Below are positions 5,905 to 10,285 of a DNA stretch of 10,285 nt, piece by piece. Within the stretch, counting starts at the first letter, position 1, and each line of letters opens with the position of its first letter. A model generated the notes under the pieces. It had not been told where the DNA came from, did not search any database, and saw only the letters and a list, made by a program, of their open reading frames with translations. The stretch comes from Candidatus Pacearchaeota archaeon (GTDB lineage Archaea > Nanoarchaeota > Nanoarchaeia > Pacearchaeales > GW2011-AR1): NCBI GenBank assembly GCA_002690445.1, contig NZER01000364.1:1-10285 (forward strand), written 5' to 3'. Both the position numbers and the translations under genes were made by a program.

Positions 5905-7169
5905 TAAACACTCGGCTGCTTCCAATTTAATATAAACAAGAATATAATATTAACTAAAATCACCACCCCAATACTAATCGCAAGCAGAGTAGTAATAGTC
6001 AACCCCGCAAGTCCCAGCCCCGCCACATTCATCACAATAAACATCATCATCAAAACCAACGGAGCCGCAATCAAAATCGAAATATAAATATCCATAAAAG
6101 TCCCAGCCAAATCAGAATACTTCCTCCGCTCCAATTTATAATCAAGCAGATAATTCTCTGCCTTTTTCTCAAGATAAGATTTCAACTCCCCGCCCGAACT
6201 AATATTCGTAGCCAACCCACTAAACAACTCTGAAAGTTTCTTGCTCGAAGTCCGCCTCGCCACATTTTTCAAACTTGTCACCAAATCATAGCCATAAATT
6301 TCTGTCTGATTAATCACCTTCCGCATCTCCTTCCCCACATGCACATATTCCTTAGACGTCGCAATTATCTTAAAAATCTTAGTCGGCTCTATATCACTAC
6401 CTGCAATAGCAGCCATATGAATCGCAGCAAAGGGAAGCTCCTGAGCAATTTTCTTCTGCACACTATTACTTTCTGAAGACGGATAATAATAAAAACCAAT
6501 CCAGCTCAACCCAGCAGCAGCAAAAGGAATCCAGAAATAAATCCAATTACCCAAACTAAAAATTATCAACACCCCAAAGCCTACCAAACCAGCAATAAAA
6601 GCTAAAGAAGAAACAAAAAGAGCAATAGAAATATAAACTGAAACCAAAAAAGGAATATTCGCTTTTTTCAAATCCCGAGTCAACTTTGTAAATTTAGGAG
6701 CCATCTTCTCAGCCCTCTCCCTAAAAAACCTGCTCGAAATCTTAGCAAGAGAACTCGGCTTTCTCACCACTACCTTCTCCTTTTTCTTTGCTTTAGCAAT
6801 ACCCTCCAAACCTGATTCTGAAAGCTGCAATTTTTTTAAAAACTCCTTCTTGTCCTTCTTGCCAATTGCTACGAAACTCTTCTCTTTTGTTGCAGGAGAA
6901 ACATAACTCATCTTCACCACCCCACCCCCACCCCTTACCTTGCCCCCTTTATTCTCCCCGCCGCCCGCCACATTTTGAAAAGGCGAACTCTCTTTCAGCA
7001 ATTCAGGCACTGCCTTATTCAGCATCTTCAACTGATGCAAAAGCGAATCCCTCGACTTAAGATAAGACTCCTTGTCCTCCGGAGCCCCATCTAAATACTT
7101 CTCAACAGAATTCAATTCAGCAAGAATCTTCTTTTCCTGCCTTATGTTTTTTTCTAAATCTTCTAACAT
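5904..7169 (-). CDS. FlaJ/TadC-like type IV pilus membrane platform protein 1 with long cytoplasmic N-terminus
   Basis: A 421-residue platform protein. Residues 1-65 are charged and probably coiled coil. Residues 69-84 are a Gly-rich linker, and 86-170 are basic and hydrophilic. Membrane helices lie at about 174-206, 208-228, 360-385 and 394-416. The type II secretion F domain lies between (about 243-345: LPFAAIHMAAIAGSDIEP and GYDLVTSLKNVARRT, which resemble archaeal FlaJ). The long soluble N-terminus may contact the ATPase (inference). No TATA box is placed before this ATG. A 29-bp segment covering its first codons is repeated 171 bp upstream, and a 55-codon mini-ORF from that copy stops three bases before this ATG, so expression may depend on the upstream transcript and coupling. 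The linker codons are G-rich (complement of 6920-6947), a second quadruplex-like stretch. Confidence 0.85.
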   Translation of the reverse strand: MLEDLEKNIRQEKKILAELNSVEKYLDGAPEDKESYLKSRDSLLHQLKMLNKAVPELLKESSPFQNVAGGGENKGGKVRGGGGVVKMSYVSPATKEKSFVAIGKKDKKEFLKKLQLSESGLEGIAKAKKKEKVVVRKPSSLAKISSRFFRERAEKMAPKFTKLTRDLKKANIPFLVSVYISIALFVSSLAFIAGLVGFGVLIIFSLGNWIYFWIPFAAAGLSWIGFYYYPSSESNSVQKKIAQELPFAAIHMAAIAGSDIEPTKIFKIIATSKEYVHVGKEMRKVINQTEIYGYDLVTSLKNVARRTSSKKLSELFSGLATNISSGGELKSYLEKKAENYLLDYKLERRKYSDLAGTFMDIYISILIAAPLVLMMMFIVMNVAGLGLAGLTITTLLAISIGVVILVNIIFLFILNWKQPSV

Positions 7170-7182
7170 TTTTTATTTTAAG
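7154..7182. repeat. 29-bp direct repeat, copy 1 (start of TadC-like protein 1 gene)
   Basis: This segment covers the ATG and first codons (MLEDL) of the TadC-like protein 1 gene plus 13 bases upstream. It matches 7325-7353 at 28 of 29 positions, the only difference being 7180 (A) against its partner base near the 3' end of the other copy. The DNA between the copies consists of palindromic-repeat family members. Confidence 0.85.
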
Positions 7183-7340
7183 CTATCAAACTCCGCAAAG
7201 GGTGGGTGGATAAACAATTTGCTTTTGATTAACTTCTTCGGTTCAGCAAAGGGTGGGCGAGCGATTTGCTTTTCCAGAAATTTTAGAATCATTGAAAAGT
7301 GAATCGCGAGTTGGGTGGGCACTCCTAAATCTTCTAACAT
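7173..7340 (-). pseudogene. 55-codon mini-ORF made by duplication of the TadC-like protein 1 start
   Basis: The upstream copy of the 29-bp repeat supplies an ATG at 7338-7340 and the same first residues MLEDL. The frame then reads through the palindromic repeats (giving APP-like FAEP and FAEF segments) and ends in TAA at 7173-7175, three bases before the real ATG at 7167-7169. The product has no recognisable domain. It is best seen as a gene-start fossil, but its position would let ribosomes re-initiate on the TadC-like protein, so it may act as a leader ORF. No Shine-Dalgarno site or TATA box clearly supports its translation. Confidence 0.4.
7183..7324. repeat. Cluster of palindromic-repeat family members between the 29-bp repeats
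   Basis: Two left-arm motifs in tandem, GCAAAGGGTGGGTGG...CAATTTGCTTTT (7195-7226) and GCAAAGGGTGGGCGAGCG...TTTGCTTTT (7246-7273), start 51 bp apart. They are followed by a right arm AAAAGTGAATCGCGAGTT GGGTGGG (7295-7319). The second left arm and the right arm pair imperfectly (7261-7276 with 7293-7308, two mismatches and one gap), leaving a loop of about 16 bases. The right arm matches that at 10238-10262 in 24 of 25 bases. Confidence 0.75.
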
Positions 7341-7353
7341 TTTTTATTTCAAG
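7325..7353. repeat. 29-bp direct repeat, copy 2
   Basis: Upstream copy of the TadC-like protein 1 start region, 171 bp from copy 1 and different at one base. It may mark where the gene once started, or be a duplicated target of the repeat insertion. Confidence 0.85.
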
Positions 7354-7375
7354 ACAGGAGGGTTTTGATAAATTA

Positions 7376-7436
7376 AGGGTCTGAACTAATTAATTCGGCT
7401 TCGCCAAGGGTGGGTGGGCGGGATATTTCAGACCCT
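7376..7436. repeat. 61-bp short form of the palindromic element with a quadruplex core
   Basis: AGGGTCTGAA (7376-7385) and TTCAGACCCT (7427-7436) are a perfect 10-bp inverted repeat. The interior reads CTAATTAATT, a GGC-TTC-GCC mini hairpin (7397-7405), then GGGTGGGTGGGCGGG (7408-7422) and ATA. The CTGAACTAA start and GGGATATTTCAG end are also found in the 224-bp element at 2416-2639. This looks like a deletion form with the same ends and without the paired central arms. Confidence 0.75.
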
Positions 7437-7468
7437 CAGACAAATTAGAATTAACAAAAACAAACCTC

Positions 7469-7636
7469 TCACCCAACCTGCGAAAGCGCCTCCTCAATTT
7501 TATTATGCACATCAAAAATAAAAACCCTCAGCCGATTCGCATACTCCACATCCCCCTTTCCCAAAGCCTCCTTCAACTTCACAACTGCCTCGCTCATTGA
7601 CTCAATCAACTGCCCTACAAAAATTACATCTACCAT
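7469..7636 (-). CDS. Small helical protein in the pilus cluster, unknown function
   Basis: A 55-residue acidic protein, predicted mostly as two helices (MSEAVVKLKEALGKGDVEYA and NRLRVFIFDVHNKIEEAL), without cysteines or membrane segments. I chose the ATG at 7634-7636. The longer frame reaching 7759 would overlap the ATPase gene and adds a low-quality N-terminus. A GGGG stretch lies 6-9 bases before the ATG, and a weak TATA-like GTTTATTC lies about 20-27 bases before it. It sits 67 bp after the ATPase stop and 299 bp before the TadC-like protein 1 gene, so it is probably a cluster member. I recall small proteins of this size between ATPase and TadC genes in related archaea but cannot check here. 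A cytoplasmic adaptor to the ATPase is a guess. Confidence 0.65.
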   Translation of the reverse strand: MVDVIFVGQLIESMSEAVVKLKEALGKGDVEYANRLRVFIFDVHNKIEEALSQVG

Positions 7637-7703
7637 CTTTTCCCCTAATATAAAAGAATAAACATTTATTAATGTTGCTAAGTCGCTTGTTGAAAAACAA
7701 AAC

Positions 7704-9233
7704 CTAAACAGCCAACCCGAACTTCCCCAAAACACCCTGAGGATTCTGATAATATTCATTCACAATTCTCTGCACTTCTTCATAACCAGTAATCTTTCTT
7801 TTGAACAACTCATAAATTAACCTAGTCCTATTTTCAAATTCTTTCTGAATCTCTTCATACGAAATCCCATACCTCTTAGAAATTTTCTCAAAAACTTTGC
7901 TGTCATTTTTAAAATAAAACTGATCATCAGCTGGATTCCAGTTAAAAGGAATATTAGTTAACGCAGTTCCATCTGACTGAACATTCACAACCTCAACAAC
8001 CTCCCGCAGCCGCCTTGTCTCATTCTTCTGGACAATCGCGTGAGTCATAACAGCCACAGCATCAAGCCCATTAACCAAATTAGCATTCAAACTTATCGGA
8101 GGTGTCTCCAACCTTCTAATTAAAGTATCAACACCATCTGCATGCATGGTTGAAATAGACGCATGCCCCGAAGCCATTCCCTGAAACAAAACACTTGCCT
8201 CCTTTCCCCTAACTTCCCCAACTATCACATAATCAGGATTCTGCCTAAAACTCCCCCGCAGCAAACTAAACATCCCCACCTCCCCAATCCCAGTCGCCGA
8301 CACCCCAGTCCTAACCACACTTGGCAGCCAGTTCTCCCTAGGCAAATTAATCTCCCTTGTATCCTCAATACTAACAACCCGCGACTCAGGCGGAATAAAA
8401 AAAGCAACAGCATTTAGCATTGTTGTCTTTCCAGAAGCAGTCCCGCCCACAATCATAATATTAGATTTATACTGCAGCAAAATCCAAAAATACGCAAGCA
8501 TCTCCGGAGACAACGCCTTCATCCCAACAAGCTGAACAGGAGTCCACGGAACCTTTGTAAATTTCCTAATTGTAAAAGTCGGCCCTTTAGAAGTCACATC
8601 TTTAGTATAAGTCGCATTAACCCTTGAACCATCAGGCAGACTCCCATCTAAAATCGGGGAAGCATAAGAAATATATCTCCCAGTTTTCTGCGCCAGCTTC
8701 TCCACAAAACTCGCCAGCTTATCTACACTATCAAATTTAATATTTGTCCTTACATTCCTAAAAGTCCGATGCACAATATAAAGAGGCTCATTAACACCAT
8801 TACACTCAATATCCTCAATATAATAATCTCGCATCATCGCCTCAATTTCATTCAGCCCAATAAAATCTCTATAAAGATAATAAAAAATCTTGCGATAAAC
8901 ACTCTCTTCAATCGACAGCCCCAACTCCGAAATAATCAACCTCGCAGTCTTATCAACATAATCAATCAAATTCTCCTGCGTCTTTTCCCCCACAATACTA
9001 ACATTAATCACCTCCCTCATTGCCTGCTCAATCCTCTCAAAATTCTCTTTATCTTTCTCCACCAAAACCGGCTCTTCTACATCATAAACCAACTCCCCCC
9101 GCTGAGCATCCCAATAAATATGAATAGAAACATAAGGAGCAATCACCATATACCTCACATCAATTTTCGTCTTGTCTTCTAACCGCGGAATAGACGGCAC
9201 TTGCGGACTCAAATTTATTTTTACCTCTTGCAT
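7704..9233 (-). CDS. Type IV pilus / archaellum-type secretion ATPase (FlaI/TadA/GspE superfamily)
   Basis: A 509-residue cytoplasmic hexameric motor that hydrolyses ATP to drive pilin polymerisation through the TadC-like platform. Residues 1-150 are the N-terminal domain, with an archaeal-style opening. The RecA-like core has Walker A GGTASGKTT (263-271), an Asp box VVSIEDTREI (286-295), Walker B DYVIVGE with E340 (334-340) and a His box GHASISTMHAD (356-366); every catalytic motif is intact. ...GSLPDGSRVNA (197-207) is also typical. The C-terminus (about 440-509) is a helical extension. The ATG is supported by a TATA box 24-31 bases upstream. The gene lies between pilin and platform genes, so pilus assembly is the expected job. 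It could equally serve an archaellum, but no other archaellum genes are visible. No partner retraction ATPase is seen. Confidence 0.95.
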   Translation of the reverse strand: MQEVKINLSPQVPSIPRLEDKTKIDVRYMVIAPYVSIHIYWDAQRGELVYDVEEPVLVEKDKENFERIEQAMREVINVSIVGEKTQENLIDYVDKTARLIISELGLSIEESVYRKIFYYLYRDFIGLNEIEAMMRDYYIEDIECNGVNEPLYIVHRTFRNVRTNIKFDSVDKLASFVEKLAQKTGRYISYASPILDGSLPDGSRVNATYTKDVTSKGPTFTIRKFTKVPWTPVQLVGMKALSPEMLAYFWILLQYKSNIMIVGGTASGKTTMLNAVAFFIPPESRVVSIEDTREINLPRENWLPSVVRTGVSATGIGEVGMFSLLRGSFRQNPDYVIVGEVRGKEASVLFQGMASGHASISTMHADGVDTLIRRLETPPISLNANLVNGLDAVAVMTHAIVQKNETRRLREVVEVVNVQSDGTALTNIPFNWNPADDQFYFKNDSKVFEKISKRYGISYEEIQKEFENRTRLIYELFKRKITGYEEVQRIVNEYYQNPQGVLGKFGLAV

Positions 9234-9256
9234 AAAAAAACAAAGCGAAAAGGGTT

Positions 9257-9264
9257 TTTATATA
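9257..9264 (-). promoter_or_regulatory. TATA box of the pilus ATPase gene
   Basis: TATATAAA on the minus strand, 24-31 bases before the ATG at 9233. It shows that the ATPase and downstream genes can be expressed separately from the pilin. Confidence 0.6.
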
Positions 9265-9398
9265 TTATCAAACACATCAACACTATCCCGCTCCCTAAGT
9301 TTAGTAAGACTATTAATTTACTCCAGATAAAAAAGCATTTTACTAATAAAAAATTGTAACCAGTTAATAAATGCAGAGCAACGAAGAAACTTGCTGAA

Positions 9399-9420
9399 GG
9401 CGAACAATTCGCTGTTGAAA
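9399..9420. repeat. Isolated left arm of the palindromic-repeat family
   Basis: GGCGAACAATTCGCTGTTGA matches the family left arm; within it GCGAA (9400-9404) and TTCGC (9408-9412) form a five-pair hairpin with a CAA loop. No right arm is nearby. It lies in the 262-bp gap between the pilin and ATPase genes, which otherwise holds only the ATPase promoter and AT-rich DNA. Confidence 0.6.
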
Positions 9421-9495
9421 ATAAATCAAAATAAATAATAATTTTCAATTGCAAATTATAAGGAGGTTTCAGAGTAGGGAATTCAACCAATCTTA

Positions 9496-10095
9496 CTATT
9501 CCTCACTCAACACAATCACAGTATTCTCCCCGCCCTCCAACCCTCTATTCTCAATCTTAATTAAATAAGGTGTCGGCGCCTCATCCAACTCCTTAGTACC
9601 AGTTGTCTGCTCTTCATATCTCAAATCAACAGAATACTCCATCTTCAGAGTAATTGTATACGGGCTAGCTTCTACAGTATTAACTTCCAAATGCCCAGAA
9701 ACAGGCACCCACTCATCCACCCCCACCTGGCTGTACTCTACCTCAGAATTATCAATTACCCAAGAAATCGTATCTGCCTCATTGTCAATAATAACCCTGC
9801 CCTTATCAATGTTCACATCAACAACCCGCCGATTCCCCGGAGCTGCTCGAACCGCCTGAATTTTTGCATTTATCAAATCCATGCCCTCAATACTCTGGTC
9901 AATCACTGCCTTGTCTTTTATCTCATCAATCTTCGGCTTTGCAACAGCCAGCAAAATCCCAATCACAGCCAACCCTATCAATGTATAAATCACAGTCTCC
10001 ACCCACACTTGAGCCGAACAATTTGCTCTTGACAATCTTCCCACTCTTCTTAACAAGAGTGAATTGTGAGCCGAACGATTCCTCCCCTTTTTCAT
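9496..10095 (-). CDS. Type IV pilin-like protein with a palindromic repeat inserted in its signal peptide
   Basis: A 199-residue pilin. The mature part most likely starts at Q29: QVWVETVIYTLIGLAVIGILL, one hydrophobic helix with Glu at +5 (E33), as in type IV pilins, followed by a mostly beta-rich surface domain (about 85-199) without cysteines. Class III signal peptides usually end in K/R-G/A directly before Q. Here the basic MKKG is separated from Q29 by 24 residues (5-28) coded by a palindromic repeat, so the processing site reads NCSA|Q. Alanine at -1 is tolerated by archaeal prepilin peptidases, but the basic -2 residue is lost. I start at the ATG at 10093-10095, which has a TATA box 22-29 bases upstream. 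A TTG two codons earlier is less likely. It is the first gene of the pilus cluster; as the only pilin candidate it is probably the main subunit. Confidence 0.88.
   Translation of the reverse strand: MKKGRNRSAHNSLLLRRVGRLSRANCSAQVWVETVIYTLIGLAVIGILLAVAKPKIDEIKDKAVIDQSIEGMDLINAKIQAVRAAPGNRRVVDVNIDKGRVIIDNEADTISWVIDNSEVEYSQVGVDEWVPVSGHLEVNTVEASPYTITLKMEYSVDLRYEEQTTGTKELDEAPTPYLIKIENRGLEGGENTVIVLSEE
10012..10083. repeat. Palindromic-repeat copy inside the pilin coding sequence
   Basis: Family left arm GCCGAACAATTTGCTCTTGA (10014-10032... on the plus strand) and right arm AAGAGTGAATTGTGAG (10055-10070) are both present. CAATTTGCTCTTG (10019-10031) pairs with 10054-10066 at 11 of 13 positions. At the ends, 14-base direct repeats (coding strand AATCGTTCGGCTCA and AATTGTTCGGCTCA) lie 57 bp apart, that is 19 codons, keeping the frame. 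Removing the 72 bases 10012-10083 would restore MKKGQVWVETV, the expected pilin start. Confidence 0.75.
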
Positions 10096-10116
10096 AATCA
10101 AACTAAGATTGTTTTG

Positions 10117-10124
10117 TTTATAAA
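10117..10124 (-). promoter_or_regulatory. TATA box of the pilin gene
   Basis: TTTATAAA, self-complementary, 22-29 bases before the ATG at 10095, predicting a leaderless transcript. It is the main evidence for choosing that ATG. Confidence 0.6.
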
Positions 10125-10191
10125 ACTTCTGACATAAATGGCTACATCCCTAATTAGATTTGTTTCGGTTTCCTTAATTCCAATTCACCTT

Positions 10192-10270
10192 GGGAGGGCG
10201 AGCAATTCGCTCTTGACAAATTCAAACGCCCTATTCCAAAAGTGAATCGCGAGTTAGGTGGGGGGTGGGT
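10192..10270. repeat. Palindromic-repeat copy upstream of the pilin promoter
   Basis: Left arm GGGAGGGCGAGCAATTCGCT (from 10192) is followed by CTTGACAAATTC. The right arm AAAAGTGAATCGCGAGTT (10238-10255) continues into AGGTGGGGGGTGGGTGG, a G-rich quadruplex-prone end. The gap between arms is about 20 bases. This copy is the closest relative of the one within the pilin gene (left arms agree in 19 of 23 bases). Beyond it the window ends. Confidence 0.75.
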
Positions 10271-10285
10271 GGAGGTAAAAGGAAA

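Noticed and set aside
5902..5925. Start of TadC-like protein 2 at the upstream TTG
   Set aside because: The ATG at 5902-5904 overlaps the preceding stop as TAATG and begins just before the first membrane helix; the TTG adds seven residues without support.
7183..7436. CRISPR-like array, because similar units recur
   Set aside because: Units differ in length and sequence, spacing is irregular, copies occur in other gaps and within a gene, and no cas gene is present.
8769..9182. 137-codon open frame on the plus strand
   Set aside because: Antisense shadow of the ATPase gene; low-complexity Ile/Asn/His content typical of a reversed AT-rich coding strand. Other plus-strand frames in the window were rejected for the same reason.
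9460..9467. AAGGAGGT, a perfect Shine-Dalgarno sequence on the plus strand
   Set aside because: No start codon lies within 15 bases downstream and the region beyond is antisense to the pilin gene.
9221..9490. 89-residue hydrophobic open frame on the minus strand between pilin and ATPase
   Set aside because: It overlaps the ATPase start, runs through the ATPase TATA box and contains a translated repeat arm (ANCS), so it is open by chance; there is no start signal of its own.

Overview
The window looks like a piece of a small-genome, AT-rich archaeon, most likely a DPANN lineage of the Woesearchaeota/Pacearchaeota kind (inference from gene content, no marker gene present). The reasons are: an archaeal-type FlaI/TadA secretion ATPase with two single-domain FlaJ/TadC-like membrane proteins; a type IV pilin whose mature start (QVWVETVIYTLIG) is of a kind known from these lineages; a cysteine-rich secreted protein with repeats typical of DPANN surface proteins; and archaeal TATA boxes placed 22-31 nt before the ATG of six genes, which implies mostly leaderless mRNAs. 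All nine credible genes lie on the minus strand, so transcription runs from high to low coordinates.

Layout in transcription order. (1) 10095-5071, a type IV pilus cluster: pilin (9496-10095), ATPase (7704-9233), a 55-residue helical protein (7469-7636), TadC-like protein 1 (5904-7169) and TadC-like protein 2 (5071-5904, joined by a TAATG stop/start overlap). (2) 4968-5090, an almost pure A/C tract, so the minus strand is G/T-rich and quadruplex-prone, just after the cluster. (3) 4853-2683, a Fic-domain protein followed by a stand-alone RelA/SpoT-domain nucleotide synthetase of a type better known from bacteria. The promoter of the latter carries four TGCGC boxes spaced 31, 52 and 31 bp. These two genes look more A-rich on the coding strand than the pilus genes and could be an acquired stress or defence module. 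(4) 2292-131, a large secreted cysteine-rich protein and a small membrane-anchored protein with four extracytoplasmic cysteines.

The most unusual content is a family of short palindromic repeats, all in one orientation, at the 5' side of genes (2416-2639, 7183-7324, 7376-7436, 9399-9420, 10192-10262). They share a left arm close to GGGCGAGCAATTCGCTCTTG and a right arm close to AAAAGTGAATCGCGAGTT. One further copy lies in frame inside the pilin gene (about 10012-10083), where it lengthens the class III signal peptide and separates the basic MKKG from the mature QVWVE start, recalling Rickettsia palindromic elements that insert into proteins. Another cluster of copies sits between two 28/29-identical copies of the start of the TadC1 gene, creating a 55-codon mini-ORF just upstream. 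No tRNA, rRNA, CRISPR array or transposase gene was seen.
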